Origin: HGM11367 sp964600435
Lineage (GTDB): Bacteria; Bacillota; Clostridia; Christensenellales; UBA1242
DNA: 64,000 nucleotides
Reading direction: 5' to 3'
NCBI GenBank assembly: GCA_964600435.1
Contig: CAZRJB010000004.1
Span: 1-64,000, forward strand
Part shown: piece after piece, positions 1 through 8,609 of the stretch
How the letters are laid out: every line of letters begins with the position of its first letter
How positions within the stretch are numbered: the first letter of the stretch is position 1
The notes under the pieces: generated by a model
Databases searched by the model: none
Told to the model about the DNA's origin: nothing
What the model saw: only the letters and a program-made list of their open reading frames with translations
Position numbers and translations under genes: made by a program

Positions 1-21
1 ATCTAAATTAAATACCAATGT

Positions 22-97
<76 letters not shown>

Positions 98-133
98 TTA
101 AAATTTGTTTTATACAAATTTTTAAACATATAA

Positions 134-219
134 GGGTAGGTTGCAGAGCGGCCAAATGCTACGGACTGTAAATCCGTCGACTTACGTCTTCGGTGGTTCG
201 AATCCACCCCTGCCCACCA
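134..219 (+). tRNA. tRNA-Tyr (anticodon GTA)
   Basis: An 86-nt tRNA with the long variable arm expected of bacterial tRNA-Tyr. The anticodon stem-loop GGACTGTAAATCC gives GTA. The acceptor GGGTAGG pairs with CCTGCCC (one G-T wobble), and CCA is encoded at 217-219. Confidence 0.96.
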
Positions 220-225
220 ATAAAA

Positions 226-252
226 ACCCACCAGTGCACCTGGTGGATTTAT
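226..252 (+). terminator. Intrinsic terminator of the tRNA pair
   Basis: A 7-bp inverted repeat (CCACCAG / CTGGTGG, arms 228-234 and 240-246, 5-nt loop) starts a few bases after the tRNA-Tyr CCA end and is flanked by A-rich and T-rich sequence. The U tract is short, so termination strength is uncertain. Confidence 0.6.
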
Positions 253-355
253 ATTATATAATAAAGCATAATAAATCAAAAAATTACGGTTAATGTGGCA
301 AAAATGATACAATGTTTCTACAACAATACCACTTTTAACGTTACTAGCATAAAAA

Positions 356-1639
356 TTAATTATTTCCGATTACGTCTTCTTTAACATTTTCAAGTTTTGA
401 TTCATCTTGATTATCAACAAATTGGTCTTCGTTTTCTTGATATTCATCATTTTCTTTTTTTTGAATTGAGTTTGGATGTATTTTTTTTCTGTTAAAATCA
501 TGTGGAATTTGCTTTGGGTTTCTTTTTTGATTATTTAAATCTATATCAACAGCATCATTTGCTTGTTTATTTTCTTCAATATTTTCTTCTATAAGTTGTC
601 TTTTGTCTAAATCTTTTCTAGACCTATATGTGTCTATGTTTTTATATGTTCCAAATGTATTAATGTTAGGGTATAGGTAACCATTTCCAAATGGCATATT
701 GTAGTTATATCCGTTCATTCCATACATATTGGGATACATTCCTGCATTTGGAATACCATAACCACCATAACCATAAGCACCGTACATGCCATAGCCAGGG
801 TTGTAGTTTTTTAAATAGTTATCTACATTATATATGGGATTGTTTCTATAATCGCCATACATATTTGTTCCAGCATTTTCATACGTGTCTATATTTTTTG
901 TTATTGATGTTTTTAAAGATTCATCAGAATTTTCTTTCTCAAAAATGTAATCATTGTTTATTGGTTTATCAATATCATTGCTTAGCAAATTAAATAAACC
1001 ATCTAAACTAGATATAAGGTTGTTATAATAAGAAAGCCTTGTATTTAAACTGTTTTTAAGTTTTGTATATCTAGAACTTAATAAATCTGTTTTAGAACTA
1101 TATTCTGCCTTCACATTGTCCACGTTGTTAAAATTATTAGTTATCTCATTTCTTGTTAAACTTATCCTTGTTGTGTTTGCAGCAATATTATTGTTAAGTT
1201 CTTGCAGTGTTTTAATTTTAGTGTTTGTATATTCAATGTTGGAATCTAAGTTTAATCCACACATTGTTTTAACCTGAATTGCTTTTGAATATAATTGTTT
1301 TTTTAAACTATTCAAAGAATTGTTGACATTTATGGTTGATATAACACAATTGTTTAATGATGAAATTTTGGTTACATAATTCTTCATTGAATTGTTTTTT
1401 TCTTCATCATTTGACAAATCAATTATTGAAAGATTATCTTCATCCATAAAATCAGAAATAACAAGTTGATTATTGTCGATGTCTTGAACTTTATCAAGAA
1501 CATTAGAAAGTTTTGTCATGTTGTTTATTGTAGAATTTAAAATTGCATTGCTTGAGGTATCTGAACAACCAGCAAAAAAAACAATACATATTGAAAAACA
1601 AGACAACACAATAGCAGATAGTATCTTTTTCATTTTCAT
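356..1639 (-). CDS. Putative lipoprotein with Gly/Tyr/Met/Asn-rich segment
   Basis: A 427-residue protein of unknown function. The N-terminus is a lipoprotein signal: basic start, hydrophobic stretch, then lipobox FFAGC with Cys25, so it should be anchored on the outer face of the membrane. Residues about 30-250 are Asn/Ser/Leu-rich and probably helical. Residues about 260-335 form a low-complexity segment rich in Gly, Tyr, Met and Asn (for example YGGYGIPNAGMYPNMYG). The last 80 residues are very polar. The start has an AGGAG ribosome site. It is convergent with the tRNA pair and divergent from spoVAC; a sporulation role is only a guess from that position. I do not recognise the family. Confidence 0.75.
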   Translation of the reverse strand: MKMKKILSAIVLSCFSICIVFFAGCSDTSSNAILNSTINNMTKLSNVLDKVQDIDNNQLVISDFMDEDNLSIIDLSNDEEKNNSMKNYVTKISSLNNCVISTINVNNSLNSLKKQLYSKAIQVKTMCGLNLDSNIEYTNTKIKTLQELNNNIAANTTRISLTRNEITNNFNNVDNVKAEYSSKTDLLSSRYTKLKNSLNTRLSYYNNLISSLDGLFNLLSNDIDKPINNDYIFEKENSDESLKTSITKNIDTYENAGTNMYGDYRNNPIYNVDNYLKNYNPGYGMYGAYGYGGYGIPNAGMYPNMYGMNGYNYNMPFGNGYLYPNINTFGTYKNIDTYRSRKDLDKRQLIEENIEENKQANDAVDIDLNNQKRNPKQIPHDFNRKKIHPNSIQKKENDEYQENEDQFVDNQDESKLENVKEDVIGNN

Positions 1640-1742
1640 ATATAAATCTCCTAATCATAGTTTAATTCTAAAAATTTTTTTTATTCAAAATGGTTTAATC
1701 TTATAAAAAATGTCAAAACTTTAAAAAAATATAGGAGTAAGT

Positions 1743-2189
1743 ATGACAGAACAAGAAAGAAATGAGAGATATAATCAATATGTAGAAGCTAAAATTGCAA
1801 AAACTCATGCATGGCCAAGTTTGTTTAATTCTTTTTGGATTGGTGGATTGATTTGTGTGATAGGGCAGTTATTTAACGATATGTTGTTATCAATTTTTCC
1901 AACAATGGCAACACAAAGTGCTTGGACATATACATTAATATTTTTAATTTTTATTGCATCGTTCTTAACTGGGCTAGGAGTTTTTGACAAAATTGCCGTA
2001 TATGCTGGTGCGGGAACAATCATTCCAATAACAGGTTTTTCTAATTCAATAACAAGTCCTGCAATGGAGTTTAGAAATGAAGGTATTGTTTTTGGTATGT
2101 GTGCAAAAATGTTTGTTATTGCAGGTCCAGTTATTGTTTTTGGAACAATTGCAAGTGTGATTGTCGGGTTAATATATTTATTTATTTAA
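1743..2189 (+). CDS. spoVAC: Stage V sporulation protein AC
   Basis: A 148-residue multi-pass inner-membrane protein matching SpoVAC in length and in its N-terminal half (the YNQYVEAKIAKTHAWPSLF region followed by hydrophobic segments). SpoVAC is part of the SpoVA channel that loads dipicolinic acid into the forespore and releases it on germination. First gene of spoVAC-VAD-VAE. GGAG precedes the ATG by 6 nt. Only these three spoVA genes are present here; spoVAA, VAB and VAF are not adjacent, as in many Clostridia. Confidence 0.93.
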   Translation: MTEQERNERYNQYVEAKIAKTHAWPSLFNSFWIGGLICVIGQLFNDMLLSIFPTMATQSAWTYTLIFLIFIASFLTGLGVFDKIAVYAGAGTIIPITGFSNSITSPAMEFRNEGIVFGMCAKMFVIAGPVIVFGTIASVIVGLIYLFI

Positions 2190-2203
2190 AAAAAGGGAAT
2201 AAC

Positions 2204-3259
2204 ATGAAAGAAACAGAATATCAAACAATATATTTTAAAAACAAACCAAGAATAATAGGGAATTATTCAATTGTTGGTCCAAAAGAGGGTTTGGGAACTT
2301 TAAAAGACTACTTTGATTACATTATGAAAGACGACCTGTTTGGCGAAAAAACATACGAGAAAGCAGAAAGAAAAATGGTTGAACAAGCGGTTATTGGAGC
2401 ATTAACCAAAGCAAACTTAACCCCCAACGATTTACGTCTTTTTATTTCAGGTGACTTGCTCAACCAAATAATAACTTCATCATTTGCCGCAAGAGCTTTT
2501 GATGTTCCATATATTGGTTTGTTTGGTGCATGCTCTACAATGGCAGAAAGTTTGGCTGTTGGTGCTAGCATGGTAAACTCAGGATATTTTGATAACATTG
2601 CTTGTGCAACTGCATCACACTTTTCAACAGCAGAAAGGCAATTTAGATATCCATTAGAGTTGGGCAATCAACGACCTCCAACATCACAATGGACTGTAAC
2701 GGGGGCAGGTTGTTGCATATTAAGCAGTAAGGGCGAGGGTCCTGTTATAACAAGTGCAACATTTGGTAAAGTAACAGATTATGGCATTTCTGATGTTAAC
2801 AACATGGGCAGTGTAATGGCGCCAAGTTGTGCATTGACAATGATAGCCCATTTTAAAGATACAAACACAACCCCCGACGACTACGACCTTATTGCAACAG
2901 GAGATTTAGGCAAGTTGGGAAGTGAAATTTTGATTGATTTAATGGAGGACCACGGCTATAAACTTAAAACAAATTATAACGATTGTGGTCAAATTATTTA
3001 CAATGGAAAACAAAGCGTTTTGATGGGCGGTAGCGGATGTGGATGCTCGGCAAGTGTTTTAAACTCATACATTCTTCAAAAAATACAAGAAAAAGTATAT
3101 AAAAAAGTATTATTCATTGCAACAGGTGCATTATTATCTTCAACATCAACTCAACAAGGTGACACAATACCAGGAATCTCTCATGCAGTTGTTATTGAAG
3201 CATTTGAAGAAGATAAAAAAGAAAAGAAACAAATAAAAAAGGAGAGTAAACAATCATGA
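2204..3259 (+). CDS. spoVAD: Stage V sporulation protein AD
   Basis: A 351-residue soluble protein with a thiolase/KAS-III-like fold (FGACSTMAESLAVGA region about 99-113, GSGCGCSAS near 273). SpoVAD is the peripheral subunit that binds dipicolinic acid at the SpoVA channel. I place the start at the ATG at 2204, after AAAAAAAGGGAATAAC; a longer frame beginning at 2099 would run through the end of spoVAC and adds a Cys-rich tail that does not look native. The stop overlaps the spoVAE start (ATGA), implying translational coupling. Confidence 0.95.
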   Translation: MKETEYQTIYFKNKPRIIGNYSIVGPKEGLGTLKDYFDYIMKDDLFGEKTYEKAERKMVEQAVIGALTKANLTPNDLRLFISGDLLNQIITSSFAARAFDVPYIGLFGACSTMAESLAVGASMVNSGYFDNIACATASHFSTAERQFRYPLELGNQRPPTSQWTVTGAGCCILSSKGEGPVITSATFGKVTDYGISDVNNMGSVMAPSCALTMIAHFKDTNTTPDDYDLIATGDLGKLGSEILIDLMEDHGYKLKTNYNDCGQIIYNGKQSVLMGGSGCGCSASVLNSYILQKIQEKVYKKVLFIATGALLSSTSTQQGDTIPGISHAVVIEAFEEDKKEKKQIKKESKQS

Positions 3260-3627
3260 TGCCATGGTATGAATATTTTATTGTTTTTGGTGTTGGTGGA
3301 ATTATATGCATGCTTGGCCAAATTCTTGTTATAACAACAAAAATAACAACAGCACGTATTTTGGTCCTGTTTGAAATGATAGGAGCATTTTTAACCGCCG
3401 TTGGACTTTTTGAACCAATATCTGCTTTTGCTAAGGCAGGCATTAATGTGCCAATTATTGGATTTGGTGCTAGTCTTGCAAAAGGAGCAATTAATGCGGT
3501 AAAAGCACAGGGGTTGTTAGGTGCATTCACGGGTGGTTTAGCGTCTGTTGCAGGCGGTTTGGCTGCTGCTATTGGGTTTGGTTTTTTATTTGGATGTGTA
3601 TTCAAAGCGAAAACAAAAAAATTTTAA
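3256..3627 (+). CDS. spoVAE: Stage V sporulation protein AE
   Basis: A 123-residue hydrophobic protein with about four membrane segments and several Gly/Ala-rich stretches, matching SpoVAE (SpoVAEb type). It belongs to the SpoVA dipicolinic acid channel in the forespore inner membrane. Its start overlaps the spoVAD stop by 4 nt. A weak AT-rich inverted repeat (around 3630-3648) follows and may end the operon. Confidence 0.92.
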   Translation: MMPWYEYFIVFGVGGIICMLGQILVITTKITTARILVLFEMIGAFLTAVGLFEPISAFAKAGINVPIIGFGASLAKGAINAVKAQGLLGAFTGGLASVAGGLAAAIGFGFLFGCVFKAKTKKF

Positions 3628-3669
3628 TAAAAGTAAAATTTTCACTTTAAAAATCATATATTAAAATAA

Positions 3670-4344
3670 GTGAAAAATAAAGAAACAAAACCCTTGCATA
3701 AAAAGATAAAACGCAAGCTAATTATTATGCTTGCGATTTTTCTATTAATAATAACATTAAGCTTGCTATATCTCAATTTTGTAGTAAACCCAATAATTAT
3801 TTCAACAAGCACTGCAAAAGTTAAATCGCTAAGTCAAAGAGCAGTAGAGAACTCTGTAAGGCAGGTTATAAACGACAACGTTTTATATGATACTCTTATA
3901 ACAATAACACGAGATAACAATGGCAAAATTGTTACAATAAGTTCTAATTCGGCAACAATAAACATGCTAGCACTAGAATTAACCGAAAAATCACAAAACG
4001 CTCTTTCTCAAATGGGTGCAACTGGGGTTGACATACCAATTGGCTCTTTTAGCGGCATGCCAATTTTTACAGGAAGGGGACCAACAGTGAACATAAAAAT
4101 GTTACCAATTGGAACAATAAATTGCAAGTTTGAATCAACATTCACATCTGCTGGCATTAATCAAACAAACCACAGAATTTTTTTAAAGGTTATTTCTTCA
4201 GTTAGTGTAATATTGCCAACTGCAAATCAAGTTATAAAAACAGAAACTCAAATAATGATTTCTGAAAGCATTATTGTGGGTGAAATTCCAGAAACCTATT
4301 TACATTCATCAAATTTGGACGAAATGATGAACCTTATTCCATAA
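3670..4344 (+). CDS. yunB: Sporulation protein YunB
   Basis: A 224-residue protein with one N-terminal membrane segment (about residues 17-40) and an extracytoplasmic domain matching YunB: the NPIIISTSTAKVKSLSQRAV region, the central IPIGSFSGMPIFTGRGP motif and the C-terminal TETQIMISESIIVGEIPETY. YunB is a mother-cell-expressed spore-formation protein of poorly defined function. The likely start is GTG at 3670, which has no ribosome-binding sequence. A CATATATTA element (3655-3663), resembling the sigma-E/sigma-K -10 pattern CATANNNTA, lies just upstream, so the transcript may start at or next to the GTG. Confidence 0.88.
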   Translation: MKNKETKPLHKKIKRKLIIMLAIFLLIITLSLLYLNFVVNPIIISTSTAKVKSLSQRAVENSVRQVINDNVLYDTLITITRDNNGKIVTISSNSATINMLALELTEKSQNALSQMGATGVDIPIGSFSGMPIFTGRGPTVNIKMLPIGTINCKFESTFTSAGINQTNHRIFLKVISSVSVILPTANQVIKTETQIMISESIIVGEIPETYLHSSNLDEMMNLIP

Positions 4345-4450
4345 AAAAACAAAATTCCATAAAAAAACAAACAGAGAAGAGGTGATTGGAAAAATTAAAG
4401 CATTTTAATATTTATTCGCAAAAGACAGGTTTTGCGAATAAATACGGCAA

Positions 4451-5392
4451 TTATTCAGCAATTTCAATGCTGTTTAAAAATTTATAAGCATTTTGAAAAT
4501 TGGTTGTGTTTAAAATTTCATTGAACAACTTAACATTTTCATCACACATACTAACAAAATTTTGCATAGTACTATTCTTTAAAAAGTTTATTATCTTAAC
4601 TGTTGTTAAATATGAGTTATATGAAAAAAGTTCATTTGGACAATTATAAATTAAAGATTCAATAAAAATCTGGTTTGGGTTTGTTTTTTCAAAATTCCAA
4701 AACAAGTTATTAAAAACTCTAATTTGTTGTGAAAAAGCACCATTGGTTATTTCATCTTTTTTTAAAAAGTTTAAAAATCTATTTTTAAAATCAATTAACA
4801 CACTATTTTCAGTTTTTATATTATATATTTTAAAACAACTTTCTGATGCACTAAACACTGGATATACATTTATTTCAATACCAAACTCATCGTTTCCAAC
4901 AATGTGAATTTTGTTGTTAATAATTTCTAGTTGAGTTTTTTCATATAAAAAATTTGACATTTGTAACAAAAGGTCGTTATACAACATCTCCACATCATAT
5001 GTGTTAAGTTGTGCAGATTTTTTTTCTATTTGTTTAAAGTGCTTTTCCCTTTTCTTTTTTTTAGACCTGAACAAAATTAGATTATTTTTAAACTCTTTAC
5101 AAAACATCTTTAAGCTAGAAACAAACTTATTGCTTTTCTTTTTTGTAGAATTAAGTTCAATTTGTACAGCGTTTAAAACAATAAAAATATCTAGTGTTGA
5201 CGAAACGAATGCTGTTTTGTTAAAAGCCTCATTTGCAACAAATATCTCGTAGTCACCAATGTATGGATTTCTACTTTTTATTACATCTAAAGACTTGTTT
5301 ATGGTTTCAAAAATTTTTGAATATGCATTTGAAAACGATGTTTCATCAACATCCCTTGCAAATTCTTGAATTATGTTTTTATTAACTATCAT
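4451..5392 (-). CDS. Degenerate nucleotidyltransferase-fold protein
   Basis: A 313-residue protein I cannot name. Its layout resembles polymerase-beta/CD-NTase-like nucleotidyltransferases. Residues 53-80 align with the GS-x(n)-T-x(n)-SDxDhhhhL motif but read AN...KT...STLDIFIVLN, so GS becomes AN and the first Asp becomes Thr66, with Asp68 kept. Residues 172-180 (IEINVYPVF) align with the third-acid strand IEIDxxPxF but carry Asn175. The C-terminal helices (QQIRVFNNLFWNFEK, FIESLIYNCPNELF) resemble the second domain of OAS-like nucleotidyltransferases. Two of three metal-binding acids seem lost, so a binding rather than catalytic role is likely. It is divergent from the Xer recombinase, and each has its own promoter in the shared gap. 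Confidence 0.55.
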   Translation of the reverse strand: MIVNKNIIQEFARDVDETSFSNAYSKIFETINKSLDVIKSRNPYIGDYEIFVANEAFNKTAFVSSTLDIFIVLNAVQIELNSTKKKSNKFVSSLKMFCKEFKNNLILFRSKKKKREKHFKQIEKKSAQLNTYDVEMLYNDLLLQMSNFLYEKTQLEIINNKIHIVGNDEFGIEINVYPVFSASESCFKIYNIKTENSVLIDFKNRFLNFLKKDEITNGAFSQQIRVFNNLFWNFEKTNPNQIFIESLIYNCPNELFSYNSYLTTVKIINFLKNSTMQNFVSMCDENVKLFNEILNTTNFQNAYKFLNSIEIAE

Positions 5393-5398
5393 GTTTAT

Positions 5399-5427
5399 AT
5401 TTTACATTATTTATCTTTAAAATGCAA
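5399..5427 (-). promoter_or_regulatory. Sigma-A-like promoter, leaderless start
   Basis: On the minus strand TTGCAT (5427-5422), a 17-bp spacer and TAAAAT (5404-5399). The expected transcript start, 7 nt past the -10, is 5392, the A of the ATG of the nucleotidyltransferase-like gene, which has no ribosome-binding sequence. Confidence 0.65.
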
Positions 5428-5462
5428 AGAAATTTGAGTTGTTAGATATATTTTACTTTTGC

Positions 5463-5491
5463 TTGATTTATTCGCAAAATACATATATAAT
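5463..5491 (+). promoter_or_regulatory. Sigma-A-like promoter, leaderless start
   Basis: TTGATT (5463-5468), a 17-bp spacer and a perfect TATAAT (5486-5491). Predicted +1 is 5498, one base before the recombinase ATG at 5499, leaving no room for a ribosome-binding site. Confidence 0.7.
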
Positions 5492-5498
5492 ATGTTTT

Positions 5499-6524
5499 AT
5501 GAGTAATTATGTTTTAGATCGAACAAAAAAATCCAATATTAAATTACGTAAAATTGTTGAAAACTTGCCAGAGTTTTGCATTGATTATTTTATTGCAATT
5601 GAACAAACAACATCAATATTAACACGTCTTAACTATGCTTCTGACCTAAATATTTTCTTCTTTTATTTATCAACAGAATTGCTTTTTAAAGAAACTAAAA
5701 ATATAACTTTAACTGACATAAATTCGCTAAAATCACGAGATATTGAACTTTTTCTTAGTTATATTTCCGACTTCACAAAAGATGGAATTAACTATCAAAA
5801 CAATGAAAATGCAAAAGCAAGAAAATTATCATCCATCCGTTCACTGTTTAAATATTTATACAACACCGACTGCATAAATCAAGATGTTTCTTCTAAAGTT
5901 AAAACACCTAAAATACATAACAAACCAATAATATATTTAGAGCCTAATGAAGTTGTTAAACTGTTAAACGAAGCCGAACAACCCACCGAGTTAACTAAAA
6001 GAGAATGTGCTTTTAACAATATAACCAAAATCCGTGACACAGCTCTGCTTACACTGCTTTTGGGAACTGGCATTCGTGTGAGCGAATGTGTTGGATTAAA
6101 TGTTAAAGATATAGATGTTGAAAACAATGCCTTTAAAGTTGTTAGAAAAGGCGGAAATCAATCAATTCTTTATTTTAATGAAGAAGTTAAAGATGCAATT
6201 GTTTTATGGCTTAAAGAGCGCGAAAAATGGCTTGAAAATGTTAATGAAGATGCTCTGTTTGTATCTTTACAAAAAAAACGAATTTGTGTTAGAGCAGTTG
6301 AAAAACTTGTAAAAAAATATAGCAGTGTTGCTTCACCGCTAAAAAAAATAACTCCTCATAAACTACGTAGCACATATGGAACTTCTCTATATCAAGCAAC
6401 TGGCGATATTTATGCCGTTGCAGAAGTTTTGGGGCACAAAGATGTTAACACAACAAAAAAACATTATGCATCAACAAGCGACAACATAAAACGAGAAATG
6501 TCAAGAAAGGTTAAACTTAGATAA
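5499..6524 (+). CDS. Tyrosine recombinase, XerC/XerD family
   Basis: A 341-residue site-specific recombinase. The N-terminal SAM-like DNA-binding domain (about residues 25-150) includes LTRLNYASDLNIFFFYL. The catalytic domain holds the expected residues: Arg in TGIRVSE, the HxxR pair in HKLR, His in LGHKD and the Tyr nucleophile in KKHYAS. Full length and intact; chromosome dimer resolution at dif is the usual role, though I see no convincing dif nearby. I chose the ATG at 5499 because the promoter ends 7 nt before it; an upstream ATG at 5439 would place the promoter inside the coding region. No mobile-element features surround it. Confidence 0.88.
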   Translation: MSNYVLDRTKKSNIKLRKIVENLPEFCIDYFIAIEQTTSILTRLNYASDLNIFFFYLSTELLFKETKNITLTDINSLKSRDIELFLSYISDFTKDGINYQNNENAKARKLSSIRSLFKYLYNTDCINQDVSSKVKTPKIHNKPIIYLEPNEVVKLLNEAEQPTELTKRECAFNNITKIRDTALLTLLLGTGIRVSECVGLNVKDIDVENNAFKVVRKGGNQSILYFNEEVKDAIVLWLKEREKWLENVNEDALFVSLQKKRICVRAVEKLVKKYSSVASPLKKITPHKLRSTYGTSLYQATGDIYAVAEVLGHKDVNTTKKHYASTSDNIKREMSRKVKLR

Positions 6525-6530
6525 TGTTTG

Positions 6531-7100
6531 TTATTTCTCCCCTAGTTCTTTTTTCATTTCTTCAATTTTTTCTGTAACTTTTTTCATTTCAAGTTTTCTG
6601 TTCAATTCATCAATTTGTTTTTTCAACATTAATTCATCATCATATGTTGGAGTTTCCGACATGTCATCAATGATTATGCTTGTGTTTTTATAAATTTTTA
6701 CAAGATTAACACTAACAATTGCCATAATAACACTAAGAATATCTGCAAAAATTAAAACGCCAATTGTAAGATAATAACCATAATCTAGAACTATGTTTAA
6801 ATAATATATTGAAAAAACACCAGCAATTATTCCAGCAAGAATCAAAAATGTAACATAAAACAAAAAATATGAAACAGCATATACATTTTTAAACTTTCTA
6901 AATTTGCTTATGTTAACCATAAAAACAAAAAATAATATAAATGCTAAGGACAGCATTACAATGTCTAACCACATGTCACCTTTGCTGTTTATTAAACTAT
7001 CACAACCGTAATAACCAACCCAACAAATTGATAAAAGAACAAAAAATGCAATTGCTTTATAAATTGTTGTTAAAATTTTTTTCTTTTGTTTTACATCCAT
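6531..7100 (-). CDS. Four-helix membrane protein with C-terminal coiled coil
   Basis: A 189-residue protein of unknown function. Four hydrophobic segments fall at about residues 13-33, 43-63, 75-98 and 105-130. The C-terminal 45 residues are charged and heptad-like (LKKQIDELNRKLEMKK...), predicting a cytoplasmic coiled coil. A GGGGAAG ribosome site lies close (4 nt) to the ATG. It is convergent with the recombinase, only 6 nt separating the two stops, and divergent from the SDR gene. Confidence 0.7.
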   Translation of the reverse strand: MDVKQKKKILTTIYKAIAFFVLLSICWVGYYGCDSLINSKGDMWLDIVMLSLAFILFFVFMVNISKFRKFKNVYAVSYFLFYVTFLILAGIIAGVFSIYYLNIVLDYGYYLTIGVLIFADILSVIMAIVSVNLVKIYKNTSIIIDDMSETPTYDDELMLKKQIDELNRKLEMKKVTEKIEEMKKELGEK

Positions 7101-7163
7101 AATACTTCCCCTTTTTTTGTTAGTATATTACATATTAAAACAAATGTCAATGTTTTCAAAACC

Positions 7164-7193
7164 TTTACAAATTAACAAAATTGTTGATATAAT
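7164..7193 (+). promoter_or_regulatory. Sigma-A-like promoter, leaderless start
   Basis: TTTACA (7164-7169), an 18-bp spacer and TATAAT (7188-7193). Seven bases past the -10 is 7200, exactly the A of the ATG of the reductase gene. AAGG at 7194-7197 is too close to the start to act as a normal ribosome site. Confidence 0.68.
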
Positions 7194-7199
7194 AAGGTT

Positions 7200-7940
7200 A
7201 TGGAAAGAAAAAAAATTGTTTTAATAACTGGTGCATCAAAAGGTATTGGTGCTCAAATTGCAAAAACTTTTTCTAACAACAACTATGTTGCAATTGTTAA
7301 CTACAACAAGTCAGAAAAAGAAGCCATCTCATTGGTAGAGCAAATTGTTGCAAACGGAAATACTGCTTTTTGCTATAAAGCAGACGTGTCGGACTTTGCA
7401 CAAGTTAACTCAATGATATCTAACATAATTAAAGATTTTGGTCATATTGATGTGCTTATAAACAATGCCGGAGTTTGTAGTTATAAAATTCTTATAGACG
7501 AAGACATCAATTCAATAACAAACCAAATCAATACAAATCTTGTTGGAACAATACTATGTTCAAAAGTTGTTTCTCAACAAATGATAAAACAAAATTTTGG
7601 AACAATAATCAACATTTCTTCAGTTTGGGGAATTTGTGGTTCTTCTAGTGAATCAATTTATTCTGCAACAAAAGGTGGGATTATTTCTTTTACAAAATCT
7701 CTTGCAAAAGAATTGGCTTTTTCTGGAATAAGGGTTAATGCAATTGCCCCTGGAGTTGTTGAAACTGACATGATTAACAGCCTAACTCAAGAAGAAAAAT
7801 CTCAACTAAAAAACGAAATTCCTTTGCAAAGATTTGCTTCTTCTGAAGAAATATCAGAACTTGCTTTATATCTTGCAAGCGATAAATCAAATTATATCAC
7901 CGGACAAGTTATTGTTGTTGATGGTGGCTTAACTCTATAA
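7200..7940 (+). CDS. Short-chain dehydrogenase, FabG-like 3-oxoacyl-ACP reductase
   Basis: A 246-residue classical SDR of FabG length. The Rossmann NAD(P)H site TGASKGIGA is at residues 10-18, NNAG follows strand 4 (about 88-91), and the catalytic Ser...YxxxK set appears as INISSVWG and YSATKGG. The C-terminus GQVIVVDGG is typical of FabG. Family members reduce 3-oxoacyl-ACP in fatty acid elongation, but this gene is not in a fab cluster, so another keto substrate is possible. It stands alone with its own promoter and appears to be leaderless. Confidence 0.85.
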   Translation: MERKKIVLITGASKGIGAQIAKTFSNNNYVAIVNYNKSEKEAISLVEQIVANGNTAFCYKADVSDFAQVNSMISNIIKDFGHIDVLINNAGVCSYKILIDEDINSITNQINTNLVGTILCSKVVSQQMIKQNFGTIINISSVWGICGSSSESIYSATKGGIISFTKSLAKELAFSGIRVNAIAPGVVETDMINSLTQEEKSQLKNEIPLQRFASSEEISELALYLASDKSNYITGQVIVVDGGLTL

Positions 7941-7946
7941 AATTTT

Positions 7947-8597
7947 CTAGCGCCATTCCACTTTTCTGTTTGCACCAATTTCAAAATGATATTTAGCAAT
8001 ACCCAAGTCAATTTTTGAACAAAACCCAACACCAGGTTTTGCAAAAACTTGGTCATTTTCAAATGTAAATTTAAACTTTTGTTGATTCATTGCGGTTGGT
8101 GCAAGCAATGCTGCTTGAACACCATTTAAAAACCACTTAGGTTTGTCTGAACTAGCATTGCTAACCTGCTCAATCTTTTTAGATTTGTGTGGAACGCCTT
8201 GGTTCTCACCATAACCTAGTGCCAAAACACAGTAAATTTTTTCGCCTTTGTTTAAAGTAACATTGGCCTTTTTTTTGCTATATGTTAATGCAACCCAGCA
8301 AGTGTTTAAATTCAATTCTTGAGCTTTCAAAACCAAATATTCACCCCAATAACCAACTGCCTCATTGTTGTTTTTTGTTCCAACAAGAGCAATATAGTTT
8401 TTAACATTAGAAAATTTGCCATAGTGAGCCATAAATGTATCAAACGCCTTTGGTTCATCAAAACATATTTGAAAATTTAATCCAGTTTTTTTATTTATAT
8501 CTGTTATTTTGTCGATTAAAATTTTTCTTTTTTCTTCTTCAATTGCTTTTTCGGTATACTGTCTAACTGAGTGTCTTTTTTTCATTATTTCTAACAT
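7947..8597 (-). CDS. Nitroreductase family protein
   Basis: A 216-residue flavoprotein of the nitroreductase superfamily. The N-terminal KKRHSVRQYTEKAI is the FMN-binding start of the family. GYWGEYLVLKAQELNLNTCWVAL and LAPTAMNQQKFKF carry the usual helix and active-site patterns, and LGIAKYHFEIGA closes the fold. Likely an FMN-dependent NAD(P)H oxidoreductase; the substrate is unknown. It is the last gene of a unit reading MarR, ABC exporter, nitroreductase (13 nt after the exporter), suggesting a common response to an electrophilic or antimicrobial compound. Confidence 0.82.
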   Translation of the reverse strand: MLEIMKKRHSVRQYTEKAIEEEKRKILIDKITDINKKTGLNFQICFDEPKAFDTFMAHYGKFSNVKNYIALVGTKNNNEAVGYWGEYLVLKAQELNLNTCWVALTYSKKKANVTLNKGEKIYCVLALGYGENQGVPHKSKKIEQVSNASSDKPKWFLNGVQAALLAPTAMNQQKFKFTFENDQVFAKPGVGFCSKIDLGIAKYHFEIGANRKVEWR

Positions 8598-8609
8598 TTT
8601 TATTCTCCT

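Noticed and set aside
5439..5498. Upstream ATG at 5439 as start of the recombinase
   Set aside because: It would place a near-consensus promoter inside the coding region and adds a Cys/Phe/Tyr-rich tail absent from Xer proteins.
4451..6524. CBASS-like defence module (CD-NTase-like gene beside a recombinase)
   Set aside because: The nucleotidyltransferase motifs are degenerate, no effector or accessory gene is adjacent, and the surroundings are core sporulation genes with no signs of an island.
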